Assembly (NCBI RefSeq): GCF_014203835.1
Contig: NZ_JACHJW010000001.1
Span: 5,964,501-6,028,500, forward strand
DNA from: Micromonospora polyrhachis
GTDB taxonomy: Bacteria > Actinomycetota > Actinomycetes > Mycobacteriales > Micromonosporaceae
Length of the DNA: 64,000 nt
Reading direction: 5' to 3'
Program-made: the position numbers and the translations under genes
Shown: positions 20,251 through 28,724 of the stretch, piece after piece
How positions within the stretch are numbered: the first letter of the stretch is position 1
How the letters are laid out: each line of letters begins with the position of its first letter
Notes under the pieces: model-generated
Told to the model about the DNA's origin: nothing
What the model saw: the letters and a program-made list of their open reading frames with translations, nothing else
The model's database searches: none

Positions 20251-20275
20251 AATCCGGACAGGTTCCGCCCGGATT
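20251..20275. promoter_or_regulatory. Interrupted palindrome in the hydrolase/WYL divergent promoter
   Basis: AATCCGG (20251-20257) and CCGGATT (20269-20275) separated by 11 bp, centred between the divergent starts at 20205 and 20289. Size and position fit an operator for the WYL regulator; not proven. Confidence 0.5.
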
Positions 20276-20288
20276 TGGAGAGTGGTCT

Positions 20289-21299
20289 GTGTCACATCCC
20301 GCCGCCCGGGTGCTCGGCATGCTCGAACTGCTCCAGAGCCATCCCCGGCTCACCGGCGCTGAGCTGGCCGAACGCCTCGACGTCGATGAGCGCACCATTC
20401 GCCGCTACGCGACCACTCTGGTCGATCTGGGCATCCCGGTCGTTGCCGTCCGGGGCCGGTACGGCGGTTACCGGCTGCTGCCCGGTTACAAACTCCCGCC
20501 ACTGATGCTCACCGATGAGGAGGCAGTGGCGGTGCTGCTCGGGCTGATCGCCGCCGAGCGAATCGGCCTCGGCACGGAGGCTCCCGCCACCGCACTGGCG
20601 CAAGCCAAGATCCGTCGGGTGCTGCCCGCCGCGCTGGCTGAACGGCTCTCCGCCGTACAGGAGACGCTCGGGTTCACCCTGCACCCGCGTACCGCGGCGA
20701 CCAGGCCGGCGACCGCGATCCTGCTGGCCCTGGGGGCCGCCGCCCGGTCCCGGCAGCGGGTCACCATCGACTACCGGTCATGGAAAGGTGGTCAATCCCA
20801 GCGGGACCTCGACCCGTACGGCCTTGTCTTCCACTCCGGCCGCTGGTACGTCACCGGGCACGACCATCGGCGTGACGAGATCCGTACGTTCCGGCTGGAC
20901 CGGATCATCGCCGTCGAGCCTGGTCAGCTGAGTTTCAGCGTGCCGGACGGCTTCGACCCGGTCGGCCACGTCACCCGCTCCCTGGCCGGGGTGCCCTACC
21001 GCTGGGAGGTCGAGGTGCTGCTGGAGACCGACCTCGCCGAGGCCCGCCGCCGGATACCGGCCAGTGTGGCCGAGCTGTTTGAGGCACCGGACGGTGTGCT
21101 GCTGCGGACCCGCGCCGAACACCTCGATGGGATGGCCCAGATGCTTGCCGGCATCGGCTGGGACTTCATCGTCGTACGCCCTGACGAACTGCGGACCGCC
21201 GTCGCCGAATATGCCGCTCGGCTCGCTGCCCTCGCCCAGCGGGAGTCCAGTGTGCTCGGTCATGGTCGACCCATCGGGGAATCAACTGGCCCGGCATAG
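20289..21299 (+). CDS. HTH/WYL-domain transcriptional regulator
   Basis: 336 residues from GTG 20289. The N terminus is an HTH_11 helix-turn-helix (LTGAELAERLDVDERTIRRY) followed by the wing VRGRYGGYRL. The middle and C terminus form a WYL domain (about residues 140-210: VTIDYRSWKG, DPYGLVFHSGRWYVTG, FRLDRI) and the WCX extension. WYL proteins are often ligand-responsive regulators of metabolism or stress. It is divergent from the hydrolase and 51 bp upstream of an oxidoreductase, which makes both candidate targets. Confidence 0.88.
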   Translation: MSHPAARVLGMLELLQSHPRLTGAELAERLDVDERTIRRYATTLVDLGIPVVAVRGRYGGYRLLPGYKLPPLMLTDEEAVAVLLGLIAAERIGLGTEAPATALAQAKIRRVLPAALAERLSAVQETLGFTLHPRTAATRPATAILLALGAAARSRQRVTIDYRSWKGGQSQRDLDPYGLVFHSGRWYVTGHDHRRDEIRTFRLDRIIAVEPGQLSFSVPDGFDPVGHVTRSLAGVPYRWEVEVLLETDLAEARRRIPASVAELFEAPDGVLLRTRAEHLDGMAQMLAGIGWDFIVVRPDELRTAVAEYAARLAALAQRESSVLGHGRPIGESTGPA

Positions 21300-21350
21300 C
21301 TTTTGATCGAGCAGATGGATGGCTGGCACACGACGGGGAGGCCCAGGCCA

Positions 21351-22328
21351 ATGTACGCAGTGGTAATGGACGAGTTCGGCGGTCCGGAGGTGCTTCGATA
21401 CCGGCAGGTGGCCGACCCGGTCGCCGGCCCCGGTCAGGTGCTTGTGGCGGTGGAGTACGCCAGCATCACCTTCGTCGAGACCCAGGTCCGGGCCGGTCGG
21501 GGGCCGGCGGCCATCAACCGGCCCACGCTGCCCCGGGTGCCCGGCAACGGGGTTGGCGGCCGGATCGTCGCAGCAGGTCCGGATGTCGATCCGGCACTGG
21601 TCGGTACGACCGTGGTGACCACCACCGGCGGCGAGGGCGGGTACGCCGAGCTGGCCCTGGCCCGGGCCGAGGAAACGGTGCCGGTTCCCGCCGATCTTCC
21701 GTTACGAGACGCGACCGCTCTGCTGGCCGATGGTCGTACGGCCCTCTGGCTGCATCGCCGCGCGCAGGTGCAGTCCGGCGAGTGGGTGCTCGTCGAGGCG
21801 GCTGGCGGCGGGGTGGGCAGTCTCCTGGTGCAGCTCATGGTCGACTCCGGTGCCCGGGTGGTCGGTGCCGCTGGCGGCGAGGGCAAGAGTGAGCTGGTGG
21901 CCTCGCTCGGTGCGGCCGGTTACGTGGACTACTCGACGCCCGGCTGGTCCGGTCATGTCGTCGAGATCGTCGGGTGTGCCGGGCTCGATCTCGTCCTCGA
22001 CGGGGTCGGCGGCGACATCGCTGCCGAGGCGGTCACCGCCCTCCGGGACGGCGGCAGGGTGCTCAGCTATGGGATGGCCAGCGGCTCGTGGTCTGCCCTC
22101 GACGACGCCGAACTCGCCGCCCGTTCGATCACCGTCGTCGGTGGCGCGCCGCTGACGCCCGCCGAGGCGCGGGCACTCAGTAGCGAGGCGCTTGCCCTGG
22201 CTGCCGCCGGTCGACTGCGACCGACGATCGGCCAGGCCCGCCCGCTTGCCGAGGCGGCAGCGGCCCACGCCGCCATCGAGGCCCGCGCCACCACGGGCAA
22301 GACACTGCTGGTTCCGGACCGGGGCTGA
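21351..22328 (+). CDS. Zinc-independent quinone oxidoreductase-like MDR enzyme
   Basis: 325 residues from ATG 21351 with GGGGAGG upstream. A medium-chain dehydrogenase/reductase of the quinone oxidoreductase branch: GroES-like N-terminal domain, then the NADPH-binding segment VEAAGGGVGSLLVQL (about residues 150-164) and LDGVGG. The structural and catalytic zinc ligands of alcohol dehydrogenases are absent. It probably reduces quinones or alpha,beta-unsaturated carbonyls. It likely shares a transcript with the WYL regulator. Confidence 0.87.
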   Translation: MYAVVMDEFGGPEVLRYRQVADPVAGPGQVLVAVEYASITFVETQVRAGRGPAAINRPTLPRVPGNGVGGRIVAAGPDVDPALVGTTVVTTTGGEGGYAELALARAEETVPVPADLPLRDATALLADGRTALWLHRRAQVQSGEWVLVEAAGGGVGSLLVQLMVDSGARVVGAAGGEGKSELVASLGAAGYVDYSTPGWSGHVVEIVGCAGLDLVLDGVGGDIAAEAVTALRDGGRVLSYGMASGSWSALDDAELAARSITVVGGAPLTPAEARALSSEALALAAAGRLRPTIGQARPLAEAAAAHAAIEARATTGKTLLVPDRG

Positions 22329-22393
22329 GGCGTTTGGCTGCGCTCGTTGGTGCAGTCTCGTGCCTGGATCGCGGTCGGGTGGCGGGCATGACC

Positions 22394-22438
22394 GGAACTC
22401 AAGACGGGCTGTCACAGGAACTCAAGACGGGCTGTCAC
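22394..22438. repeat. 22-bp direct repeat at the 3' end of the cupin regulator
   Basis: Two identical 22-bp copies (core GAACTCAAGACGGGCTGTCA) at 22394-22415 and 22417-22438, one base apart. The regulator's stop codon (22422-22424) lies in the second copy, so a simple tandem duplication left a spare copy just beyond the gene end. Confidence 0.85.
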
Positions 22439-23042
22439 CGGCCGGGTCGTCCGAGGGCGCGTCGGCCTTGGGTTGGGCGCGGAGGTGGGCACGTTCGCCC
22501 TGCCTGCCGAAGAGGCTGAGAAACTCGACTGGTTCGGCGTCGGTGGCGCCGAACCAGTGCGGTACCCGGGTGTCGAACTCGGCCGCTTCGCCGGGTGAGA
22601 GCACCAGATCCTGGTCACCGAGGACGAGCCGTAGTCGCCCGTTGAGGATGTAGAGCCATTCGTAGCCCTCGTGGGTCTGCGGGTCGGGTTCTCTTGGGTG
22701 GCTGCCGGCCGGGATGATGAGCTTGTATGCCTGGATACCGCCGGCTCGGCGGGTCAACGGGAGCATCGTCATGCCGTGGCGGGTGACCGGGCGCAGATGG
22801 ATGCGTGGATCTCCGGTGGGTGGTGCGCCGACGAGTTCGTCGAGGGTGACGCCATGAACCCTGGCCAGGGGTAGTAGTAGTTCGAGGGTCGGCCGGCGGG
22901 CACCGGACTCCAGCCGGGAAAGGGTGCTCACCGAGATGTCGGTCGCTGCCGACAATTCGGTGAGCGTGGTTTCGCGCCGTCTCCGCAGGGCGCGTAGCCG
23001 AGGGCCGACCGCGTTGAGGGTGGGGTCGAGGTCGCTGTCCAT
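22422..23042 (-). CDS. XRE-type regulator with C-terminal cupin domain
   Basis: 206 residues from ATG 23042. Residues about 10-65 are a lambda-repressor-like helix-turn-helix (LRALRRRRETTLTELSAATD, VSTLSRLESGARRP). Residues about 110-180 are a cupin barrel (HEGYEWLYILNGRLRL, LSPGEAAEFDTRVPHWFG). Such one-component regulators sense small molecules through the cupin. A TTGCCA-N3-TGGCAA palindrome sits just upstream of its start. It is divergent from a methyltransferase at 23143, probably its target. Confidence 0.87.
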   Translation of the reverse strand: MDSDLDPTLNAVGPRLRALRRRRETTLTELSAATDISVSTLSRLESGARRPTLELLLPLARVHGVTLDELVGAPPTGDPRIHLRPVTRHGMTMLPLTRRAGGIQAYKLIIPAGSHPREPDPQTHEGYEWLYILNGRLRLVLGDQDLVLSPGEAAEFDTRVPHWFGATDAEPVEFLSLFGRQGERAHLRAQPKADAPSDDPAGDSPS

Positions 23043-23051
23043 GCCGCTAGT

Positions 23052-23066
23052 TTGCCAGATTGGCAA
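23052..23066. promoter_or_regulatory. TTGCCA-GAT-TGGCAA operator-like palindrome
   Basis: Six-base perfect arms with a 3-base centre, 10-24 bp upstream of the regulator's ATG (23042) in the 100-bp divergent region with the methyltransferase. This is the expected place for an autoregulatory XRE operator. Confidence 0.55.
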
Positions 23067-23142
23067 GAACGTTTGCGGGAATGGCTCTCGGTGCACATTC
23101 TTGTCGTGGCAGTGGTCAGGGAGTCCGCGGAGGAGAGCCGTC

Positions 23143-23763
23143 GTGTCCGAAGAATTCGACCGGACGTTCTGGGAAGAGCGTTACCGCAGCCACACCACGA
23201 ACCATCATGGGCGGCCCAATCCGCAACTGATCGCGGAGACCGGGGAACTGGTGCCCGGCACGGCACTTGACGCGGGCTGCGGCGAGGGAGCCGACGCCAT
23301 CTGGCTCGCCTCGCGCGGCTGGCGGGTGACGGCGGTGGACATCGCCACCACGGCGCTGCGCCGAGCGCAGGAGCACGCAGAAACCCTCGGTGGGGAGATC
23401 GCGAGCCGGATCGACTGGGTAGCGGCCGATCTGACCAGTTGGACGCCTCCCGACGCCCACTTCGATCTGGTCTCCACCCACTACGCGCACCCGGCAACAT
23501 CACCTGATGTGCTGTTCCGCCGGCTGGCAGCAGCGGTCGCGCCGGGCGGCACACTGCTCGTCGTCGGCCACCACCCATCGGATCACATCTCGCACGGCGC
23601 GGGCCCAGAGGTGCACTTCACCGCCGAGGAGATCGCGGCCAGCCTCGACCCCGACCGGTGGGACATCCTCGTCGCCGAGGCCAGATCCCGATCGGTTACC
23701 GACCATGGCGGACGGGAGATCACCATCCGGGACGCCGTACTTCGGGGCCGCAGGCGGCCATGA
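23143..23763 (+). CDS. SAM-dependent class I methyltransferase
   Basis: 206 residues from GTG 23143, with GGAGGAGAG upstream; the longer frame to 22924 would run through the divergent regulator and is rejected. Motif I is LDAGCGEGADAIWLA (about residues 43-57), with the acidic residue after strand 2 in VTAVDIA; FDLVSTHYAHP is the post-motif region. It is similar to the TehB/UbiE-like group, where thiol, tellurite or small-molecule substrates are known; the substrate here is unknown. Divergent from the cupin regulator. Confidence 0.85.
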   Translation: MSEEFDRTFWEERYRSHTTNHHGRPNPQLIAETGELVPGTALDAGCGEGADAIWLASRGWRVTAVDIATTALRRAQEHAETLGGEIASRIDWVAADLTSWTPPDAHFDLVSTHYAHPATSPDVLFRRLAAAVAPGGTLLVVGHHPSDHISHGAGPEVHFTAEEIAASLDPDRWDILVAEARSRSVTDHGGREITIRDAVLRGRRRP

Positions 23764-23859
23764 GCCTGACGCGGTGCAACCCCGTGACGATCTCCGCCTG
23801 ATTCCCGCTCGTACACGGTCCCGGATGCCTGGGAAACCAGTCATCTAGGCTCTGACTTG

Positions 23860-24948
23860 ATGAACGACGTGACCCGAATCCCGGTTGGTGGCGAGCGGCC
23901 CTATCAGGTGCTCGTCGGTCGCGACCTGCTCGACGCGCTGCCGTCGCTGGTCGAGGGGGCGGCGCAGGTGGCTGTGCTGCATGCCGCGCCGCTGAAGGCC
24001 CGTGCCGACGAGGCTGCCGAGACGTTGGCCGCAGTTGGCGTACGACCGACGTTGATCGAGGTGCCGGACGCCGAGGCGGGCAAGACCATCGAGGTCGCCG
24101 CCGCCTGCTGGGACCGGCTCGGCGAGGCCGGGTTCACCCGTACGGATGCGGTGGTCGGCGTGGGCGGCGGCGCGGTCACCGACCTGGCCGGCTTCGTGGC
24201 CGCCGGTTGGCTCCGCGGGGTGCGCTGGGTGCCGGTGTCGACGTCGCTGCTCGGCATGGTCGACGCGGCGGTCGGCGGCAAGACCGGCATCAACACCACG
24301 GCGGGCAAGAACCTGGTCGGGGCGTTCCACCCGCCGGTCGGGGTGCTGTGCGACCTCTCCACCCTGGAGAGCCTGCCCCCGGTCGACCTGACCGCCGGCC
24401 TGGCCGAGGTGGTCAAGTGCGGCTTCATCGCCGACCCGGCCATTCTCGACCTGATCGAGGCCGACCCGGCAGCGGCCACCGACCCGGCCAGCCCCGTGCT
24501 GCGGGAACTGGTCGAACGGGCCGTGCGGGTCAAGGCCGACGTGGTCACCGGCGACCTGCGCGAGTCGGGCCGCCGCGAGATCCTCAACTACGGCCACACG
24601 CTGGCCCACGCGATCGAAAAGGTCGAGGGCTACCGCTGGCGGCACGGCCACGCAGTGGCGGTCGGGCTGGTCTACGCCGCCGCGCTGGCGGAGCGCGCCG
24701 GCCGACTCGCCGACGCCGGCGCGGTCGCCCGGCACCGGAGCGTGCTGGAGAGTCTGGGACTGCCGGTCGCCTACCGGGCCGACGCCTGGCCGGAGTTGCT
24801 GGCCGCGATGCGTGTCGACAAGAAGGCCCGGGGCGCGCGGCTGCGCTTCGTCGTACTGGACGGGTTGGCCCAACCGTCCATCCTGGCCGGTCCGGACGAC
24901 GCGTTGTTGCATTCCGCGTACGAGGAGAGTGTGGCGAGTTACCAGTGA
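23860..24948 (+). CDS. aroB: 3-dehydroquinate synthase
   Basis: 362 residues. It cyclises DAHP to 3-dehydroquinate using NAD and a divalent metal. Signatures are [32 protein letters not shown] and the metal-site helix [12 protein letters not shown] (about residue 245). ATG 23860 has no Shine-Dalgarno, but TAGGCT lies at 23846-23851, so a leaderless mRNA is likely. The TGA stop (24946-24948) is also the first TGA of a 56-bp tandem repeat array that runs to aroQ. Confidence 0.96.
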   Translation: MNDVTRIPVGGERPYQVLVGRDLLDALPSLVEGAAQVAVLHAAPLKARADEAAETLAAVGVRPTLIEVPDAEAGKTIEVAAACWDRLGEAGFTRTDAVVGVGGGAVTDLAGFVAAGWLRGVRWVPVSTSLLGMVDAAVGGKTGINTTAGKNLVGAFHPPVGVLCDLSTLESLPPVDLTAGLAEVVKCGFIADPAILDLIEADPAAATDPASPVLRELVERAVRVKADVVTGDLRESGRREILNYGHTLAHAIEKVEGYRWRHGHAVAVGLVYAAALAERAGRLADAGAVARHRSVLESLGLPVAYRADAWPELLAAMRVDKKARGARLRFVVLDGLAQPSILAGPDDALLHSAYEESVASYQ

Positions 24949-25168
24949 GTGCGAGGAGTGAGCGTAGCGAGCCCCGCAGTCGCGAACGAAGGATGGCACC
25001 GTGAGTGCGAGGAGTGAGCGTAGCGAGCCCCGCAGTCGCGAACGAAGGATGGCACCGTGAGTGCGAGGAGTGAGCGTAGCGAGCCCCGTAGTCGTGAACG
25101 AAGGGTGGCTGGGTGAGTGTGAGGAGTGAGCGTAGCGAGCCCCGCAGTCGCGAACGAAGGATGGCACT
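24945..25168 (+). repeat. Four tandem copies of a 56-bp element between aroB and aroQ
   Basis: Copies start at 24945, 25001, 25057 and 25113, each beginning GTGAGTGYGAGGAGTGAGCG. Copies 1 and 2 are identical and the third differs at a few bases near its end. A 43-bp core without the 13-bp GAAGGATGGCACC tail recurs once after carB (39219-39261), and a longer variant recurs twice in reverse before dppB's end (62799-62912). The first TGA is the aroB stop. The tail of the last copy supplies the GAAGGA ribosome binding site of aroQ. Confidence 0.95.
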
Positions 25169-25171
25169 CTG

Positions 25172-25630
25172 ATGAAGACGTACGTGCTCAACGGGCCCAA
25201 CCTGGGCCGGCTCGGCACCCGGCAGGTGGACGTCTACGGGCTGATCAGCTATGCCGGGCTGGTCGAGTTGTGCCAGACCAGCGGTGCCGAGTACGGGCTG
25301 GACGTCGAGGTACGCCAGACCGACGCCGAGCACGAGATGCTCGCCTGGCTGCACGCGGCGGCCGACGAGCAGGCTGCGGTGGTGCTCAACCCGGGTGCCT
25401 GGTCTCACTACTCGTACGCGATCCGGGATGCCTGCGCGATGCTGCGCGGCCCGCTGGTCGAGGTGCACATCTCCAACATCCACGCCCGGGAGGAGTTCCG
25501 GCACCATTCGGTGGTTTCCGCCGTGGCGACCGGGGTCATCTGCGGGCTCGGGGTGCACGGCTATCGGCTGGCCCTGGCGCACGTCGCGCACCTGGCCCGA
25601 GCCGACGAGTCGACGGCGGGACAAGGCTGA
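25172..25630 (+). CDS. aroQ: Type II 3-dehydroquinate dehydratase
   Basis: 152 residues from ATG 25172. It removes water from 3-dehydroquinate in the shikimate pathway. [12 protein letters not shown] holds the active-site loop, with the catalytic Tyr in VDVYGLIS, then [15 protein letters not shown] and [18 protein letters not shown]. Its GAAGGA binding site lies within the last repeat unit upstream, so its expression could be affected by repeat copy number. Confidence 0.96.
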   Translation: MKTYVLNGPNLGRLGTRQVDVYGLISYAGLVELCQTSGAEYGLDVEVRQTDAEHEMLAWLHAAADEQAAVVLNPGAWSHYSYAIRDACAMLRGPLVEVHISNIHAREEFRHHSVVSAVATGVICGLGVHGYRLALAHVAHLARADESTAGQG

Positions 25631-25713
25631 CCGGGTAACCCGAGCCAGCGGCTACACCCTCCGGCCCAGTAGACTTGTCAGGTCTGTCCGCCAATTGAAG
25701 ATCAAGGCAGGAA

Positions 25714-26271
25714 ATGGCCACCACCAACGACCTCAAGAACGGCTTAGTACTCAACCTCGACGGTGAGCTGTGGGCCGTCGTAGAGTTCCAGCACGTCAAG
25801 CCCGGCAAGGGTGGCGCTTTCGTGCGCACCACGCTCAAGAATGTGCTGTCCGGCAAGGTCGTCGACAAGACCTTCAACGCGGGCACCAAGGTCGAAACCG
25901 CCACCGTCGACAAGCGCACCATGCAGTACCTCTACGCCGACGGTGAAGACTACGTCTTCATGGACCTGGAGACCTTCGACCAGATCCAGGTGCCGGGCGG
26001 AACTGTTGGCGAGGCGGCCAACTACCTGCTGCCCGAGGCCGAGGCGATCGTGGCGACGCACGAGAGCGTGCCGCTCTACATCGAGCTGCCGACCAGCGTC
26101 GTGTTGGAGGTCACCTACACCGAGCCGGGCCTTCAGGGCGACCGTTCCACCGGTGGCAACAAGCCGGCCACGGTCGAGACCGGGGCGACCGTGCAGGTTC
26201 CGCTCTTCATCACCACCGGTGAGAAGATCAAGGTCGACACCCGCGACGGCCGTTACCTCGGCCGAGCCTGA
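25714..26271 (+). CDS. efp: Elongation factor P
   Basis: 185 residues. It binds between the P and E sites and relieves ribosome stalling at polyproline; the very proline-rich protein at 6856 is an obvious beneficiary. Three beta-barrel domains are evident, with the tip loop VKPGKGGAF carrying the Lys at the modification position (about residue 32). The start ATG follows AAGGCAGGA. It overlaps nusB by one base (TGATG). Confidence 0.97.
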   Translation: MATTNDLKNGLVLNLDGELWAVVEFQHVKPGKGGAFVRTTLKNVLSGKVVDKTFNAGTKVETATVDKRTMQYLYADGEDYVFMDLETFDQIQVPGGTVGEAANYLLPEAEAIVATHESVPLYIELPTSVVLEVTYTEPGLQGDRSTGGNKPATVETGATVQVPLFITTGEKIKVDTRDGRYLGRA

Positions 26272-26705
26272 TGGCGGAGGGACCCAAGTCGCAGATGCCC
26301 GCTCGCCGTAAGGCGCGCAAGCGGGCGTTGGACGTCCTCTACGAGGCCGACCTGCGTGACCTCCCACCGGTCCAGGTGCTTACCGGCTATGTGCAGCGGC
26401 TGGAACTGCCACGTCCGGAGCACCTGGAATACGCGGTGGGTCTGGTCGAGGGGGTTGCGGCGCATCTGGGGCGCATCGACGAGCTGCTCGCGAGCTACGC
26501 CGAGGGCTGGACGCTGGAGCGGATGCCGGTCGTGGATCGCAACCTTGCCCGGATCGCCGTCTACGAGCTGCTCTACGTCGACGAGATCGACGATGCGGTG
26601 GCGATCAGCGAGGCGGTCGAGTTGGCCAAGCAGATGTCGACCGATGATTCACCTCGGTTCCTCAACGGCATCCTGGGCCGGATCGCCGAGTACGCCACCC
26701 GGTAG
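26271..26705 (+). CDS. nusB: Transcription antitermination factor NusB
   Basis: 144 residues, all-helical NusB fold: RRKARKRALDVLYEAD at the start (boxA RNA-binding face), RNLARIAVYELLY and the C-terminal FLNGILGRIAEYA. It acts with NusE (S10) in rRNA antitermination. The start overlaps the efp stop. Confidence 0.95.
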   Translation: MAEGPKSQMPARRKARKRALDVLYEADLRDLPPVQVLTGYVQRLELPRPEHLEYAVGLVEGVAAHLGRIDELLASYAEGWTLERMPVVDRNLARIAVYELLYVDEIDDAVAISEAVELAKQMSTDDSPRFLNGILGRIAEYATR

Positions 26706-26747
26706 TCCCAGCTACTGTCCGGTTTCCTACTGGATGTGCTCCTCGGG

Positions 26748-26776
26748 TTGTTCTCGATACAGCGAGTAGCTACCGT
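26748..26776 (+). promoter_or_regulatory. Promoter for the YbaB/WXG block
   Basis: TTGTTC (26748-26753), a 17-bp spacer, and TACCGT (26771-26776). Transcription would start near 26783, about 34 bases before ATG 26817. It supports treating 26817-29332 as a unit separate from nusB. Confidence 0.45.
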
Positions 26777-26816
26777 GATCGCGGCTTGCAACCGGCAGGA
26801 CGCGAACGGGGATCTG

Positions 26817-27584
26817 ATGCGGCAGCAACCATCCGGGAGGTCTTCTCCGGCGGTGGCCATGGCGCGGCTGCGGGACGAGATGTTGGCGCTGGCCGGTCAG
26901 CTCAGGGCCGCGTCCAGCGCCACGACGCTGACCTTCACCGGCGAGGACGACAGCGGCAGCGTACGGGTCACCCTCGACCCGGCTGGTCGTCCTGGTGAGG
27001 TGCTGGTCAGGGCCGGTTGGCGTGATTCGACGGCCGACCGGGCCGGCCTCGCCGAGGCGGTACGGCAGGCGTGGCGGGCTGCGGTCAGCGCCCGTCTGAC
27101 GGCGTGGAGCGAGGCGGTGGAGGAGAGCTCCCCGCCCGCTCCGACCGTCGAGTGTGAATCGTTCAGCACTCCGGTGCTACCCGCCGACGCCGTACCGGGC
27201 GACCTGTTGGACTACCGGGCCCAGAGCAATCTGTCTGGCCTCACGTCACTGCTCGCCGACGCCGAGGCTGCCCTCGACGAGCTGCCAGCGATCACTTCTG
27301 CCGTTACGCCGGCCATGGCGGACGGGCGTAGCCCTGGCCGCGAGGTTACGGTCACGATCGCTGATGGCGAGCTGATCGAGCTGCGTCCCGATAGTCGATG
27401 GCTGGCCGATGCGGCCCCGGCGACCATCAGCCGGATGATCCAGGCTGCGCTCACCGATGCCTACCGCAACCTCGACCAGAGTCAGGGGCAGGGCCGCGTA
27501 CAGCCGGCCGCCCTGCGGGAGTTGACCGAGTTGACCAACGATCCCGTCACCTTGATGCACACCGTCGGCCTGCTACGCGGCTGA
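26817..27584 (+). CDS. Protein with two YbaB/EbfC-like domains
   Basis: 255 residues from ATG 26817. Two segments each have the YbaB pattern of a helix, a three-strand sheet and a closing helix: residues about 15-95 (MARLRDEMLALAGQL, then LTFTGEDDSGSVRVTLDP) and about 175-235 (EVTVTIADGELIELRP, TISRMIQAALTDAYRNL). Single-domain YbaB proteins bind DNA as dimers; a tandem pair may be an internal dimer. In actinobacteria such genes commonly accompany WXG100/ESX-like genes, as here. An upstream in-frame start at 26736 would begin before the predicted transcription start. Function unknown. Confidence 0.72.
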   Translation: MRQQPSGRSSPAVAMARLRDEMLALAGQLRAASSATTLTFTGEDDSGSVRVTLDPAGRPGEVLVRAGWRDSTADRAGLAEAVRQAWRAAVSARLTAWSEAVEESSPPAPTVECESFSTPVLPADAVPGDLLDYRAQSNLSGLTSLLADAEAALDELPAITSAVTPAMADGRSPGREVTVTIADGELIELRPDSRWLADAAPATISRMIQAALTDAYRNLDQSQGQGRVQPAALRELTELTNDPVTLMHTVGLLRG

Positions 27585-27602
27585 GGAACGGGGAGCCGAA
27601 CA

Positions 27603-27932
27603 ATGCCGCCACCCGATGGCCTGACCGAGGACCAGCTAAAGGTCGCCACGGACGCCCTTCGCAAGGACGCGAAGGAATGGCTCCGCTGGTCCCATACCCT
27701 CTACACCGCGTCCCAGACCGCCGCCGGCCTCACCCTGCGGGGTGGTGAGATGTGCGTCCTGAGCGAGATGATCGGCCTGCCCGACCTGTACGCGGCGGTC
27801 AAACAACAGGCGGCCGAACTCGCTTTAGCGGGGGCGGCGACCTTTCTCGACGTGTCGGATGCGCTGATTCTCGCCGCGCGTTACTACGACGAGTCGGACC
27901 AGAACGCGCGCCAGCGATTGACGCCACGGTAG
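27603..27932 (+). CDS. Small EspC/ESX-like helical protein
   Basis: 109 residues from ATG 27603 with GGGGAG upstream. It is predicted all-helical. It ends with ARYYDESDQNAR, which contains a Y-x3-D motif (YDESD) in the position of the type VII secretion signal of EspC- and WXG-type proteins. It has no signal peptide. Together with the WXG-type gene 9 bp downstream this suggests a heterodimeric secreted or surface pair. The assignment is by motif and context only. Confidence 0.6.
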   Translation: MPPPDGLTEDQLKVATDALRKDAKEWLRWSHTLYTASQTAAGLTLRGGEMCVLSEMIGLPDLYAAVKQQAAELALAGAATFLDVSDALILAARYYDESDQNARQRLTPR

Positions 27933-27941
27933 GGAGACGAT

Positions 27942-28724
27942 GTGACCATCGCGATGGCCGTACCGGTCGTCATCACGAAGTTCGACGAACTGGACGAGCA
28001 GGTACGCCGGTTGCTCGTCCGACTGTCCGAGGGCATCGACCGGGTGATCGACACCGCCCGCAGGTCATCCCGCCTACTGCCGAACGCCGCTCAGGTCGAC
28101 GCACTCTGCGTCCGGTTGCGTGATTTTTGGGAGCAGGTCCGCCAGGGGATCAAGCGGGTGCTGGAGCCGGTGGGCAAGCCCTGGACGGTGTGGGAGACCG
28201 GAGCTGCCTGGGCGGAGAAGTTCGCCGGCCCGCTCAGTGCGCACCTCGGCGAGATGAACGAGCTTCATCTGAGCGCCGACTACGAGTGGGACGGTCGGGC
28301 CGCCGAGATGTACGCCGCAGCGACCAGCCGGCAGAAGGAGGCGCTTGCCGCGTTGCAGGGGATCGGCAACGACCTGCACACCTCACTCGGTCATGTGGCA
28401 GTGGCGATTTGCGCCCTCTGGGCCGCAGTCGTATCCGGGTTGCTGGTGGCGGCTGCCAACCTTGCTCTCGCCGTGGCGTCAGCGGTCAGCGGCATCGGAG
28501 CACCTGCGGCCGTTGCGTTCCTGATCGAGACGTTGGCGGCGTTGGCTAGCGGCGTCGCGGTGGGCATTGGCGGTTTCATGCTGGTCGCGGAGCGGGCCAA
28601 CGACGCGATGATGACCCTGCAGGCTCGGCTGCACGACAAGAGCGCCCTCGACGGCGGCCAGTGGCCGGCAGCCAAGAGCGAGCGCTACCGGGACGGTGCG
28701 TCGTGGAAGCTTGCGGAAGAATGA
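27942..28724 (+). CDS. WXG-type helical protein with hydrophobic C-terminal region
   Basis: 260 residues from GTG 27942 (AGGGAG upstream). The N-terminal ~140 residues are helical. A W-x-G turn (YEWDGRAAEMY, about residue 112) with a following helix matches the WXG100 pattern. Two hydrophobic segments follow (about 150-175 and 185-210), then a polar tail. This is like the long WXG-type substrates with C-terminal extensions found near type VII loci, but the hydrophobic hairpin could insert into a membrane. No EccC-type ATPase is in the window. Stop overlaps the next start (ATGA). Confidence 0.62.
   Translation: MTIAMAVPVVITKFDELDEQVRRLLVRLSEGIDRVIDTARRSSRLLPNAAQVDALCVRLRDFWEQVRQGIKRVLEPVGKPWTVWETGAAWAEKFAGPLSAHLGEMNELHLSADYEWDGRAAEMYAAATSRQKEALAALQGIGNDLHTSLGHVAVAICALWAAVVSGLLVAAANLALAVASAVSGIGAPAAVAFLIETLAALASGVAVGIGGFMLVAERANDAMMTLQARLHDKSALDGGQWPAAKSERYRDGASWKLAEE

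Noticed and set aside
24945-25168. Possible CRISPR array (56-bp tandem units)
   Set aside because: The units are directly adjacent with no unique spacers, and no cas genes are present.
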